Positions 28,610 to 39,234 of a DNA stretch of 64,000 nt are shown piece by piece. The stretch comes from Hondaea fermentalgiana (lineage: Eukaryota > Sar > Bigyra > Thraustochytrida > Thraustochytriidae). The first letter of the stretch is position 1. Each line of letters opens with the position of its first letter. The stretch lies in assembly GCA_014084085.1 (NCBI GenBank), contig NPFB01000036.1, forward strand, positions 39,354 through 103,353, read 5' to 3'. Below the pieces are notes generated by a model. That model ran no database searches. It was not told where the DNA came from and worked only from the letters and a program-made list of their open reading frames with translations. Made by a program: the position numbers and the translations under genes.

Positions 28610-28935
28610 CCCCGACAGCCTCCCTCCCTCCCACTCTCTCTCCCTCCTTCCCTCCTCTCACGCTCCCTCCAGCCAGCTACCAGCCAGCCAGCCGGCCAGA
28701 CGATGGTCGCCGCCGCCGCGCCGTGTTGCAGCAGCAGCAGCAGCTGGAGCTGTAAGCCACTGCAAGCCACATGCCTGCCAGCGGCCACGGCAGCGGCGCC
28801 CGCCGCGAGCCTGCCTCTGCCTGCTTCCGCAGCCTCGAGCCCAGCGAGCCCAGCAGGAGGGCTGACTGGCGGCCTCTGCCTCCCTGCCTCCCTGCCTCCC
28901 TGCCTCCCTACCTCCCTGCCTCCCTGCCTCCCTCC
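28610..28935. repeat. Pyrimidine-rich CTCC/TGCC low-complexity blocks
   Basis: CCCTC and TGCCTCCC units recur, densest near 28615-28670 and 28874-28935, separated by CAG/GCC-rich sequence. Confidence 0.8.
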
Positions 28936-29668
28936 CTCACCCCGACGGCCAGCCTGCGAGGCGCGAGGCGCGAGGGAGAGGGAGGGAGAGGGAGGGCGGG
29001 CGGGCGTCGCGCAGGGCTTGGCACGAGGCATGGCATCCGCGAGCCGCGCGCCGCGCCCCGCCGTGCGCGGTTGATGTATTCGCCCGCGTCACTGAGGGAG
29101 CCAGAGAAGGGGGGAGGAAGGGCGCTGCCCCGGGGTCCGCTGGCAAGCATGCGCATCTGAAGGTAGTAGCGATATCTGGACTTACGAGGGGCCTGCGCGG
29201 AACAAGACCCGGCGGTGCGTCGCTAGGGGTCGGTCTGCCTCGGACGCGGCCCCGCAGCTATGCGCTGTCGGCGGTATGCGGGGAAACGGTGGAGCTGTGG
29301 ATATAAGCTGTGGTTAGTGCTTGGCTAGATACTCAAAGGTGAGACGCGGCGGAAGCTGTTGCGAGCCCGTTCGCCGCATTTTCTTTCCTGGCTATTATAG
29401 TCATCATGGCAGGGGCAACAGCGATAGCAACATCGAGGCGAGCTACAGCGACAGCTGCAGCAGCGTCGCGGCGGCCGCGTCCACTGCCAAATGACAGTCC
29501 GCGGCGCGAGGCACAGGCGTTGCCTGCAGCATCCAGCTGGCTGTGGCAGTGGCAGTGGCTGACTGACAGACCTGACCCACGCCGTGTAGAGGTTCCTTTG
29601 CAAGGGTCGCAGAGAACATGCAGCCTCTGGCGAGGCTGAATGAACAGGGAGGGCTGCGATCGCTATGG

Positions 29669-31144
29669 CTAGCTGACACTGGCATGGCCACTGTAGCTGT
29701 AGAGGCATACGCCGGCGCGGTAGGTGGCCTGGACCCGGAGCGTCTCTGGGTGCAGGATGACAAAGTCAGCTTCTGAGCCGAAGCGGAGGTTGCCCTGGCC
29801 AGCAGGCAGCTCGAGAACTCGGGCGGGATGCACGGAGGCAGCCTCGAGAGCCTCGGCGATGGAGCAGCCGGTGAAGATGCGAAAGTTCTGCACACATTCC
29901 TCCATGCTCACAACACTGCCCGCGAGCGTCTGCGTTCCACGTAGAACAGCTTTTTTGGAGCGTCTTCGCTCGGACACTGACCGTGACAGTGACGGTAGGC
30001 CTAGTCGCTGTCTCTGTTGTGATGATGATGATGATGATCGCTTCGGCGGTTCAGAGTGACTCTCTTCTTCTTGTTGTTCTTCGAGATTATCATTTCCCTT
30101 CCCCTTCCCCGTCTCCTTGCTGTCGCTGCCATTTGCGTCAGCAGCGGAGCTCTCCGCCTCTTTGATCGCAGCCGTCGCAGGGCCCGCTCGCGGCTGTTGC
30201 GCCCATGAAATCTCGACCTCTTGACTACCGAGGGCATGGGAGCCGCAGGGGAGGCCCATGCCAGCCATGGCGTCCGTAACGAGCACGGCACCTTTGGGGT
30301 GACTTTGGTACGCAATGGCCACCGACGCCGGATTCACGTGAAGGCCGTCGCAAATGACACCAAAGCTCACGCGATCGTGTAGTTGATGTCGGCCCAAGAG
30401 ACCAATGATGCCTGGGTCGCGGTGATGAAAAGCCCCCATCGCATTAAACATGTGCGTGATCATGCTTGCTCCGGCGCCCACCCCTGCGTCGGCTTGGTCC
30501 AGCGTCGCCGCAGAATGGCCAATCGAAACGACAATGCCTCGTTTACGAAGCTCGCGAATTACGTCCAACGCGCCTGGTTGCTCCGGAGCCAGAGTCACGA
30601 GTTTGACGTGCGAGAGCTCATTCTGGTATGTGTCCTCGATGCCACGTGAATCCTTTGGGGAAACGATGTTTTCAAGCGGATGGGCCCCGATCTTCTCGCG
30701 GTTGAAAAAGGGTCCTTCAAGGTGTAGACCAACGATGCGCGCTCCGTGGTTCTGCTCCTCGGGATCGTTCATAAAGGCGTCGAGGTTTGCGAGGATCTCC
30801 CGGTACTCGTGCGGCTTGCACGAAATGAGCGTTGGGCAAAAGGCAGTCACGCCGGTGCGCACAAGCTCACGACAACATTTGCGCACATTCTCCCTCTCGC
30901 GCATTTGCTCCACGCTCGAAAAGTCGATACCAAAGCCACCGTTGAACTGAGCGTCGATGAACCCCGGGGCCACGATGCCGCCACGGCAGTCCACGCGGGT
31001 TTCAACCTCGAGCTCACGCGACGAGCTCGCCTCATAGAACCGCCGCATCGGGTCTACGACGCGGCCCGTCCGCGTGTCCACCCAGAGGTCCTCATTTTCG
31101 AGCGCGCCGTCGCGCAGCACACGCGCGTTCACAAAGCGCAGCAT
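29669..31144 (-). CDS. AMDHD2: N-acetylglucosamine-6-phosphate deacetylase with disordered insert
   Basis: A 491-residue protein from an ATG. It removes the acetyl group from GlcNAc-6-phosphate to give glucosamine-6-phosphate and acetate, in amino-sugar salvage and UDP-GlcNAc control. Family motifs are clear: PGFIDAQFNGGFGIDF near 60, HLEGPFF with metal ligand Glu143, IGHSAAT with His210, THMFNAMGAFHHRDPG with His231, CDGLHV with His269, and VTDAMAGMG with the catalytic Asp291. Between about 313 and 398 an 85-residue Ser/Glu/Lys-rich segment, absent from the family as I know it, interrupts the domain just before RGTQTLAGS. The C-terminal part (NPARVL-like HPARVLELPAGQGNLRFGSEADFV) closes the amidohydrolase fold. 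All metal ligands appear present, so activity is expected. Confidence 0.95.
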   Translation of the reverse strand: MLRFVNARVLRDGALENEDLWVDTRTGRVVDPMRRFYEASSSRELEVETRVDCRGGIVAPGFIDAQFNGGFGIDFSSVEQMRERENVRKCCRELVRTGVTAFCPTLISCKPHEYREILANLDAFMNDPEEQNHGARIVGLHLEGPFFNREKIGAHPLENIVSPKDSRGIEDTYQNELSHVKLVTLAPEQPGALDVIRELRKRGIVVSIGHSAATLDQADAGVGAGASMITHMFNAMGAFHHRDPGIIGLLGRHQLHDRVSFGVICDGLHVNPASVAIAYQSHPKGAVLVTDAMAGMGLPCGSHALGSQEVEISWAQQPRAGPATAAIKEAESSAADANGSDSKETGKGKGNDNLEEQQEEESHSEPPKRSSSSSSQQRQRLGLPSLSRSVSERRRSKKAVLRGTQTLAGSVVSMEECVQNFRIFTGCSIAEALEAASVHPARVLELPAGQGNLRFGSEADFVILHPETLRVQATYRAGVCLYSYSGHASVS

Positions 31145-31530
31145 CCGTGAATGATTCTCTGCCTCTCGACCTCACCTATCAACGACTGACTCACATAGGC
31201 CTATAGGCCTACTACGTTCCTTCCTACACGGTGAAAAGAGGCAAAAATCCGCAAAATCCGCTGCCGCAAAAATCCAACAAAACATTCAAGGACAGCGGGA
31301 CCGCGGGGTGAGAGGGTTTTCCAGCTGAGATCCCAGCCTATCTTCAGTGTATACTACGGCCAGACATACAAGCATTCTTGTCGAGGCAAATGCGAGATTG
31401 CTGGCCTTAAAATGCATTTTTTTTTTGGTTTTCAGTTCCCCCCGTCTTCTAAAGAGCTTTCTCCGCTGCAGGCGTAGGCTTGTGTACCGTTCGCACGAAC
31501 TGCTACATCGTCTCAATTTAGGGTCCAGCT
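31145..31530. promoter_or_regulatory. Upstream region of the deacetylase gene with a 16-bp palindrome
   Basis: This lies between the deacetylase start and the 3' end of the DEN1-like gene. A perfect palindrome TAGGCCTATAGGCCTA spans 31196-31211, about 52 bases before the ATG. Nothing else was recognised. Confidence 0.5.
31196..31211. promoter_or_regulatory. Perfect 16-bp palindrome in the deacetylase promoter
   Basis: TAGGCCTATAGGCCTA equals its own reverse complement. Its position just upstream of the ATG suits a dimeric protein-binding site, but no factor is known to me. Confidence 0.4.
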
Positions 31531-32458
31531 CTAAGCGCTCTGACGGCGATTCTCCGCGACGCTCTGCATCTCCTCGCGTTTGACGTTCATGTCTGATGGG
31601 AGATGCGGAACGAGCTTTTGCACAGAGAAGTCATCCTCTCCGGAAGAACTATTTTTCGAGGCCATAAAGGCATCGAGAATGGCCTCCGCGAAACCACAAA
31701 CGAAAACGCCACAATCGTGCCCGTTATCCTGCTGAGGACAAGGAACTGTTTTGATATTCGCGGGGTCGATGCTTGCGTCCGGAAATAGAGAGGCCAGCTT
31801 TGCGCAGGTTGCTTTCGCCGCCTCCGGAATCATTCCTCCGGCCGAGCAAAGCGAGGAATCAAAGTGAAAGTAGCCCTCCCCGCGGTGCGCCACAACGAGC
31901 GTCCAATGCGAGCCTCCTCCATTCTCGGCATCAGCATCATTGACGACAGGCACGAGAACGAGCGAGGCTTTGGCCAACTTGCCAAAGACGTTGTCCGGCG
32001 TGTCTACGAGCAGGTCTTCTTTGTCCAGGAACTGCATGGAGAATGCTGCAGCGGGTTGCAGCATGAATGCGCCTTTTTCTTTTGCGTGAGGGAACTTCTC
32101 CAATTCAAGATATTGTTGCCAAAAGAGAACGCAGTGATCATTGAGCCAGCCCGAGCTCTCAAGCAGCTTTAGGTCCTTGCTGTAGAGCATCGCATCTCCG
32201 AGTGTCACGAGCACCTGATTTTGTTAGGCAAGTTGGTTTATTGATTGTACGTCGAGTTTCGCCCGTTTGAAACGTTCTCGCTCATTCCTCGTCAGCGAGC
32301 TGTGCTTTACTTTTCGCTCCTCCTCGTCAACCGATCAATTAACCAACCAATCATCCCACCATAGCCCTTTCATTCACGAACACACTTACCTCCGGCGTCC
32401 CATCTGCCGAGGACGAAGCCGTCGTCGTCGTCGTCTCGGCGTCTGCGTCGCTCGCCAT
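31531..32458 (-). CDS. SENP8: DEN1/SENP8-type Ulp1-family cysteine protease (two exons)
   Basis: Exon 1 is 32458-32390 (ATG, 23 codons, an Asp/Thr/Ser-rich tail) and exon 2 is 32214-31531. The 175-nt intron starts GTAAGT and ends AATCAG. The joined protein has 250 residues. The C48 catalytic set is complete: His126 in GSHWTL, Asp142 in HFDS, Gln near 185 in CPQQDNGHD, and Cys191 in DCGVFVCG. The early SGWLNDHCVLFWQQYLE motif and the compact size with no large N-terminal extension match the NEDD8 protease DEN1 (SENP8), which processes NEDD8 and removes it from substrates, rather than SUMO proteases. A SUMO-directed role cannot be excluded from sequence alone. Confidence 0.88.
32215..32389 (-). 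other. Spliceosomal intron in the DEN1-like gene
   Basis: The donor is CCGGAG|GTAAGT and the acceptor AATCAG|GTGCTC. It is phase 0. Without it the gene would lack an ATG. Confidence 0.85.
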
Positions 32459-33205
32459 CTTCGCAAGACGATCCAACCAATCGATCAATCAATCACAGAT
32501 CTGCCCCGCCTGCCCTGCCTGCCTGCCTGCACTGCTAGCTCGCTCGCCGCGATCGGTGCCGCTGCTGCGCCCGCGATCCGCAACGAGTTTGCTCTCGTGC
32601 GCGCCCGACAGATCCTACGAGCCCGCTGCCGCCACGAGGCTTGGCCTTTTCGGCGCGGCCTCGCTCGCTCGCTCGCTCGCTCTTACGGTTCCAGGTTTGC
32701 CTCGCGCCCTGGGCCTGGGCCTCACGCACGCACCGACCAACAAACAACTGCAACCTGCGCAGCTGACAAGGAGCCCGGCCTCGCCTCGACTATCCTTCCC
32801 TCCCCTCCCTCCGCCTGCCGCCCTGGCCGTCTCCGGAGCCCTTCTGGCCGCAGAGGAGCGGGGCGGAGAGGAGAGGAGAGGAGACGGCAGTCTTGCGAAG
32901 ATCGATCGATATATCGGTGGATGGATTGATCGATCGGTGGTCGATCGGAGAGCGCCGCAGCCGCGACGAGAGAAAGAGAAAAAGAGAGAGAAAGAGAGAG
33001 AGACGACAGCAAATCGAATCTCACCACTGCGGCTCCAGCGAGCTGCCGCTGCTGCTGCTGCTGCTGCTGGCGCCGCCGCCGCTGCTGCGCGCCGGGCGAA
33101 CGCTTGACCCGACCGGCGCTGGCCGCCTGGCCGACCGCGCGGCCCGGGCGCCACGGGCGCCGCTACTGCACAGCTCGAGCAGGCAGAGCGGGCACGCACG
33201 GCGCC
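32459..33205. promoter_or_regulatory. Divergent promoter region, DEN1-like gene and acid phosphatase
   Basis: About 750 bases. It contains GATC/GATCGAT-rich sequence near 32900-32950, an AGAGA-rich purine run near 32966-33003 and a GCT/GCC trinucleotide run near 33040-33090. No coding exon was recognised apart from the possible 5' UTR of the phosphatase. Confidence 0.45.
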
Positions 33206-34576
33206 ATGCTCTTTGACAGCGGCGCGTCCGGCGCGGAGGGCGGCGCCGGCGGCGCCACGGGCGGCGCAGCGCGAGCCTCCGGCGGAGCCGCTGCGACGCA
33301 CAACGGGCACAGATACTATGACGAAGAGGATGCACTCGAGAGCACAAGCATGGCGGCCGCACCCGTTAACGTGGAGATGCGCGGCTCGCTCGAGCAACAT
33401 CACCCTCATCCCCACCACCACAATCGCGTTCGCGCACGCCACTCGTGCTGCATGCTCGCGGGTCGATACTGCGGCCCATTCCTTCTCTTTTTGACCCTGG
33501 GCGCCGTCCTTGGCGGCATCATTGTTCAACACAGCCCGGCGTCCGTGGAGGACTCGCCGGCTGTGACACAATGGGCTTTTGAGACCACATGCGACCAAAA
33601 GCTAGTCAAGGACTACGACAAGCCTCGCTACGTGCAGACATCTCTCTGTTTGGAACATAGCTCAAGCACGCAACGCTTCGCGCGACGTCTCGACGGGGAC
33701 ACCATCAACTTTCTTGTGATCGGAGATTGGGGTCGGGACGGCATGTGTTGCCAGCGCGATGTCGCCGTGGAAATGGGCATCGCCGCAGCCGCTACGCGTC
33801 CTCTTGGCATTCTCAACACGGGCGACAACTTTTATCCCCTGGGCATCCCGAGCGCCACGCATGAACAAGTGCAAACATCTTGGGAAAACGTTTACAACGT
33901 TGACGGCCTCGAGAACCTCATCTGGTACAGTGTGCTTGGGAACCACGACCACTATGGTACCGCGGAGGCTGAGCTCGACATGCACAACACTCTTGAAAAA
34001 TGGCACATGCCTGATCGATACTACGCAGAGCTCTTCCAAGCGGGTCGTGTTTCCATCGAAGCTGTCTTTCTTGACACTACACCCACGCTCTCCGCGTACA
34101 ACAACGAAGCAAACGTTAAAAGGTTCTGGCAAGAGAATGGGACCAGCGCCGACGCCTATCTCGCGTCACAAATCGCCTTCGTGGACGAGACTTTTACAAA
34201 GTCCACGGCAACATGGAAAATCGTTGTCGCCCACCATCCGGTATACACATCCAGTGAGCACTACTTTGAGGACCATGCCACCCTTCGTGAAAAGTTGCGT
34301 CCCGTTCTTGACAAGCACAAAGTAGCTGTCTACTTTAATGGCCACGATCATGGCCTCGAAGAGCACGCGCCCGAATCGGCCTCGTCTGTTTTTGTTCTGT
34401 CCGGGGCAGGTTCGCAGGTTCGCCCCGATACTGTGGTTCGAGACACTGGCTTCAAGTTTCACGCGGCCACGGAGGGCGGTTTTGTTTCCTTTTCAGCCAA
34501 CACCTCTGCACTGCTTATCCAGTACATTGATTTTCGTGGCGTTCTTTTGCACGAGACCCAGGTTATGCCAACCTAA
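33206..34576 (+). CDS. Membrane-anchored purple acid phosphatase, tartrate-resistant (ACP5) type
   Basis: The first in-frame ATG gives 456 residues; the longer frame begins with TTG. An Ala/Gly-rich, then His-rich cytosolic stretch of about 85 residues precedes one hydrophobic anchor (CGPFLLFLTLGAVLGGIIV), making a type II membrane protein with the enzyme outside or in the lumen. The metallophosphatase motifs of the small TRAP-like class are complete: GDWGRDG, GDNFYPLG (with the Tyr that gives the purple colour), LGNHDHYG, VAHHPVYTSSEHY and NGHDHGLE. Two metal ions (Fe-Fe, Fe-Zn or Fe-Mn) hydrolyse phosphomonoesters at low pH. Several N-glycosylation sequons fit a secretory location. Phosphate scavenging is an inference. 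Confidence 0.92.
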   Translation: MLFDSGASGAEGGAGGATGGAARASGGAAATHNGHRYYDEEDALESTSMAAAPVNVEMRGSLEQHHPHPHHHNRVRARHSCCMLAGRYCGPFLLFLTLGAVLGGIIVQHSPASVEDSPAVTQWAFETTCDQKLVKDYDKPRYVQTSLCLEHSSSTQRFARRLDGDTINFLVIGDWGRDGMCCQRDVAVEMGIAAAATRPLGILNTGDNFYPLGIPSATHEQVQTSWENVYNVDGLENLIWYSVLGNHDHYGTAEAELDMHNTLEKWHMPDRYYAELFQAGRVSIEAVFLDTTPTLSAYNNEANVKRFWQENGTSADAYLASQIAFVDETFTKSTATWKIVVAHHPVYTSSEHYFEDHATLREKLRPVLDKHKVAVYFNGHDHGLEEHAPESASSVFVLSGAGSQVRPDTVVRDTGFKFHAATEGGFVSFSANTSALLIQYIDFRGVLLHETQVMPT

Positions 34577-35127
34577 TTACTACCTAGCTGTAAACTTTCG
34601 TGAATCTACTGTAGTAGTATACTTGCACAATCATCAGCCACTTGTTCTCTCTCCGTGGAATCGCTCTTTTCTCTGTCACTTGGTTGATTAATCGTCAATC
34701 GGTCACTGTCAGTCAAGGAATTAACTGTGTGCTCTTTCAGCGACCAGATCTGCGTGTACCACCCCCTTCACCCCCCCTCTGGACCGCCTTCATCCTCCTC
34801 TCTCTCCTCCTCCTCCTCTCTTGAAAACTCGCTCCCATTCTACACGCCTTCTGCAGCCAGGCCCTGCGCGACTGCAACAGTGGCGACCACAAACAGCCCC
34901 GTCCCGACCTTTCTCCGCGCGACCGTGCAGCTCGCTCGCCGCCCGCCGTGGCGCGACGCGGCGCGACGCCGGCACGGATCGCAGCTGCAGCCTGTCGGAT
35001 CTCGCCGTGCCTCGTGGTCGCGTGCCCCAGTGCCTCTCTCGTCACGACCCAGGTGCGTGGGGACTTTTCCTGGCCCCTTTTCGGGCTGCCTTTGCCCCCG
35101 TTGCTCGGCGGCGGGCCCGCCAAAAGG

Positions 35128-35222
35128 CTTTTTCCTTCTTTCTTTCTTTCTTTCTTTCCTTCTTTCTTTCCTTCTTCCTTTCTTCCTTTCTTCCTTTCTT
35201 CCTTTCTTCCTTTCTTTCTTTC
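35128..35222. repeat. (CTTT)n/(CTTC)n polypyrimidine microsatellite
   Basis: A compound tetranucleotide tract of about 95 bases, pyrimidine-only on the plus strand, and a candidate for triplex formation. Confidence 0.95.
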
Positions 35223-35400
35223 ACAACGTTGAAAGAACTCGAAAGAAGGTTCAACTCGGGAGCAGAGCTGAGAGAGGGGGGGGAGGGGGAAGATCATTAT
35301 TCTTCGATTCTTCACTGTTGATGGAGTTTGGCGCATTCACCGTGGCGAGTGTCCAAGTGGGGAAGAAAGAGCAGGGCGGCGCAGAGCGGAGCAGGCAGGC

Positions 35401-35422
35401 GAATTCAAATTCAAATTCAAAT
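35401..35422. repeat. (AAATTC)n hexamer run
   Basis: About three to four copies of AAATTC, roughly 90 bases upstream of the BCAS3-like ATG. Confidence 0.85.
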
Positions 35423-35508
35423 CTCACTCTCTCAGACAGGCAGTCAGAGAGACAGACAGCGCCGGAACCGCGCGGCGCGAGGCGACGAGGCGAGGCGCGG
35501 CGAGGACG

Positions 35509-35724
35509 ATGGCGCGCGGCGCCGCGGACGGCGAGGACGGCGACCCCTTCGCGGAGGTGCCGCTCGAGGAGCTCGGCGGCGGGAGCGGGAGCGGCGGGGC
35601 CGGCGCGCAGGAAAGCGGCGCCCGTGACGAAGACGGACGAGGAAACCTCCTCGGCCTCGGCTACAACGATTGCGACGACGCGGAGGCCGACGCCGACGCG
35701 GATATTGACGACGCGGAAAATGAC

Positions 35725-35756
<32 letters not shown>

Positions 35757-38700
35757 AGACGGCGATGTTGAACTCGACCACCATCACGATCACGGCGAGA
35801 ATGAGGGCCTGCAAGACGCGGGCGCACGCGCTGCCAACGTGGGAAACGATGCACAGCGACGTGGCTGGGAAAAGGGGAAAGCGTTCGGCGCGCGCAACAA
35901 CAACAACGAGGAAGCGCGCGCGCGAGAAAAGACGGCGACACGCACCACAACGAGCGCTAGCGCAAGCTCAAGCACACGAAGCGCTGCCAACGCCGGCAGC
36001 GACCCTCGCAAGTCGTGCCAGCTCTCGAATCAATTCGTCAAAGGGGGTCGCCGACTTAAGGAGACCGCAACTGCGGCGCAACCCCATGAGGTGAACCCCA
36101 TTATTGGTTCCTCGACCGGCTTTGTCAAGCAATTCCTCTCGTCAGCAAACATATCTGCCGACGTCAACATGTACATACCCGACTTTGTAAAAACATATGC
36201 GGCCGGTGGCGAGGCGGCCCGCACCGATGCGCAAAGCCGCGAGCGCGTTCTCACCGTTACTCTTGAGCGTCTTGGCGGAATGCGAGTCGCCGTTCTCGGA
36301 TACGAGAGCGGCTTTCAGGTATGGCGCCTCGGCAGCGATGGCGAGCCCGCCCGCGAGCTCACCTCGCTGCGTCATGGCGGCGTTCGTCTCTGCCATTGTC
36401 TGGCAGAACCACGCCACCCATCAAAGTTTGAGAGCGTCCAGCCCCTGCTCGCTCTCGTCCCAACGATGAATCGCGATCGCAAGCTTGGTGCCGCCGCCGA
36501 CGTTGTGCGCATCTTCTCAGTGCGAAAGCAGAAAATTGTACACAAACTCCCCATGCAGGACCGCGTCGTCGCCATGCAGTCGAGCGACCGCTTCTTCGCC
36601 GTCGCCATGCAGGCGAAGATTGCCGTATTTAAGACCACTACTTTTGAAGAGCACGTAATATTCGACGTCACCGCCCCCCCTCCTGGCGTCGAAACCAGTC
36701 TGGCGCTTGGTCACCGCTGGATTGCTTACATTGGGCCAATGGACGCTGCGTTCCCAGACGATACGCACGTGGACAAAGATGTCACCGCTGCTCCTGCTGG
36801 CAAGTCCGGAACGCATGCAGCCCAAAACTCAGCTGGAGCTGCGACGAAACCCGCAGCACCAGCGTCTCGAAGCGGAGGTCTGGGAGAGTCCAGTGGTCCT
36901 TGGTTACCCACAGGCACCAACAGCAGAGAGTCTGGTCCGAATTGGTCGTCCTCTGTGAAAGGTGCGGCCAAGGAGCTCGCCAGCGGGCTTTACTACCTCG
37001 GTGATCTCGGCCTGCGCAAGATTGACGAAAGGCGAAATGGGGCGTCCTCTGACGCGGACAAAAAGACCGAGGCCCGCGAACGCGAAGCAAGACAGGTGCG
37101 TATAGATCTCGCCGTCGCGCGTTATTCGCGAGCAGGTGTCATCGTCCGTGATCTCGTGACCAACACGATTATTTCGGCCTTCAAGTCTCATAGCCGGCCA
37201 GCCGGCAAGCTCTGCTTCGACCCAACAGGTTCGCTACTTGTCGTGTGCTCGCTCGATGGCCAGGCCATCAATGTTCATAAAGTTTTACCACAGCGTGCGG
37301 GCGTAGGTAGCACCCCTTCGCACCGTCTTCTCTACCGTCTGTCGCGAGGTATCACGAATGCCGTCATTCGGGACGTCTCCTTTAGCGAAAACCTGCGTTG
37401 GCTTGCCGTTACCTCGGCGCGCGGAACAACGCACATGTATGCCATCTGTCCTTCTGGAGGATCACCTTCAACACTTACCCATCGCACGGTCAATCACGCT
37501 GCCGCGGCTCTTGCTGTAAAGATGCATGCGCACTCCAAGACCTCTGGCAACAGTAGCGCCGACCGTCATGCGGGGACCTGTTCTTCGAGCAGCGAGTCGC
37601 GCGACGGCTGGCGAATCCGCGAGCGTTTCGCTTCCTTTTCCAGCTCGCTCACGAGCGGTTCACCGCCCTCTCTTTTGCCTTCGCCTCTTTCCAGTTCCCT
37701 CGGAAGCTCTGCAAGCACCTTTCTATCTTCATCTCTTTCATCGACGCAATCGTCGACATCGTTCCCCACCACCATTTCGCCGGTGTTTGCCCCTTCCACG
37801 GAAGCCATGGGGGCCGGGGCCAATGCCGTGGGGCCTCAACCTGCTCCGAAGCTTTCTGCTCTCCTTCGAATCCGCCAGAATGTAAGCTCCCTCAGTTCGC
37901 TCATGGGGAACGAGCAAGCGTCGAGCGGCGAGCCACAGCCTGCGACAGCGTCATCGATCGAGACCGAAACTGCAGACCCGGAACAGACCTCGTTGTCTCG
38001 CTCTCGCGAACCCCTTGCTGGCATCGACGAGATGAAGTCAGGACTTCCTATTCCTCCTTGTGCGTGCGCAAGTTTCGATGGGAGTTCGTTGTTTCTGCTC
38101 TCCGGGACAGGTCTGCTTCAGCAGTACAAGCTCATACCAGCTCCAAGCGAAAAGGATCATAAAGACCTTGACCTCAAGGCAGTGGCCGCGAGCACCTGGG
38201 ACATTTGCCGTCGCGATCACTGGCGCACTTTTATCAAGCCAGCTGCCCTGCCCACGCCGCGAGCGCAGCGGCATTCTGGCGTAAATCCTGCTCTTGCTTC
38301 ACAGGCTTCTCCTGGCCCGGTTGATTCAGAAGGCCGGCAAGCGGAGCGTCAGCGCCTTTTGTGGTTATCCAATGTCGAGATCTTCACGAGCGCCGCGCCC
38401 CTCACACACATTTGGACGGCCCCGCAATTTCAGTTTGCAACGTACAATCAGGACGCCGCACTCTCGTCCATCGCGAAGCTCTTTATTGAGCACGCAACCA
38501 GCACAACGGTCCAGGTCCGGGGTGCTGGGCCAATGCCAACTTTTGCGCCTTCGCCCACAAATGCAAGCGACCGCAGCAAGACACTCGATCGTAGCAGCAG
38601 TAGTGGGTCTCATTCTAAAACGAGCAAGCAGGGCAAAGGCACTGGAAATAACAATGGTCGCAGCCACAGCAAAGCCTCCAAATCCAAGATCTCCGGCAGC

Positions 38701-39234
38701 CACGCAAGCAGCGCCAGCAACAATCACGGCATAAACAGCGGCGGTGGCAACAATAACAGCAACAGCAACAACCACAATAACAACGATAGCACCAGTGCTG
38801 GCGACCATGGTGGAATGTACGGTGCTTTTGACACTGTCAATAACAACAAGTCCTCTTCAACGTCGCCCGCAATTCCCGTGATGCGCGGTCTTCGGACTGC
38901 CATCAACACCCCTGCAGAATTCCAAGATCTCTATATTGCGGACGAGCAAGAGCTTGACGACCACATTCTCGTCTTTGACGATGACATGAATCAAGGTGAC
39001 CAAGACAATGCGGCAGGCACACTCGAGGAGGGGTCGGATCCTCTCAGCGACGACAACAAGAACGACACGTACGCCTCGCAACTCCGCAAAGAGAGTGCAG
39101 TTCATGAAGAAGACACAACGTTTCCACCAGAAGAAGCTGATGAGCCGTTGCTTCACTTTGTCGAGGACGAAGATGGATTTATGCTTGGTTCCTGTGGTGA
39201 AATGTCTGATTTTCCTCGTCCGAAGCAAGAGTGA
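35509..39234 (+). CDS. BCAS3: BCAS3-like WD40 (PROPPIN-related) autophagy protein
   Basis: A 1241-residue single-exon protein from an ATG. It opens with an acidic and basic low-complexity segment of about 200 residues. The WD40 propeller covers roughly 220-660: AVLGYESGFQVWRL, VRIFSVRKQKIVHKLP, RVVAMQSSDRFFAVAM, ARYSRAGVIVRDL, then SHSRPAGKLCFDPTGSLLV, NVHKVLP, YRLSRGITNAVIRDVSFSEN and WLAVTSARGTTHMYAI. The last blocks are the BCAS3-domain signature shared by human BCAS3 and plant ATG18f/g/h. Human BCAS3 works with PHAF1 at the phagophore and also in cytoskeletal polarity. The propeller has a large insert near 430-520 and the C-terminus is Ser/Asn-rich, with an acidic end. The FRRG lipid-binding motif of canonical PROPPINs is not evident. 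Confidence 0.88.

Larger units (their letters stand above)
25805..29668. other. 3.9-kb gene-poor, repeat-rich interval
   Basis: No frame here shows a domain, a hydrophobic pattern or composition like the neighbouring genes; the longer frames are translated simple repeats. Visible repeats are a CGCAC/CGCGC pentamer array near 27040-27100, (GGAT)13 at 27664-27715, (GACT)n near 28523-28541, and CTCC/TGCC runs from about 28610 to 28935. It is the upstream side of the AP2 gene and the downstream side of the GlcNAc-6-P deacetylase gene. It may hold long regulatory sequence, a noncoding RNA or an unseen first exon. Confidence 0.6.
34577..35508. promoter_or_regulatory. Intergenic region upstream of the BCAS3-like gene
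   Basis: About 930 bases with a long CTTT/CTTC tract (35128-35222) and a short (AAATTC)n run near 35401-35422. The longer frames crossing it are repeat translations. No gene was recognised. Confidence 0.5.

Noticed and set aside
26001..29160. Several open frames of 100 to 312 residues in the gene-poor interval
   Set aside because: They translate simple repeats (PHRTA, GWMD, SLPP, PCLP runs) and lack domains, helices or codon patterns like the neighbours.
33104..33205. N-terminal extension of the acid phosphatase from a TTG
   Set aside because: TTG is not a normal eukaryotic start. The same reasoning removed GTG/TTG extensions from the AP2, RNF32, pecanex-like, FN3-PA, channel, CEP290 and RhoGAP genes.
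35328..35814. Open frames around the BCAS3-like 5' end on both strands
   Set aside because: They are generated by the acidic poly-Asp/Glu codons of the real gene read in other frames.
34727..36094. 455-residue plus-strand frame overlapping the BCAS3-like start
   Set aside because: It consists of a microsatellite translation (poly Phe/Leu/Ser) followed by an out-of-frame reading of the BCAS3-like gene.
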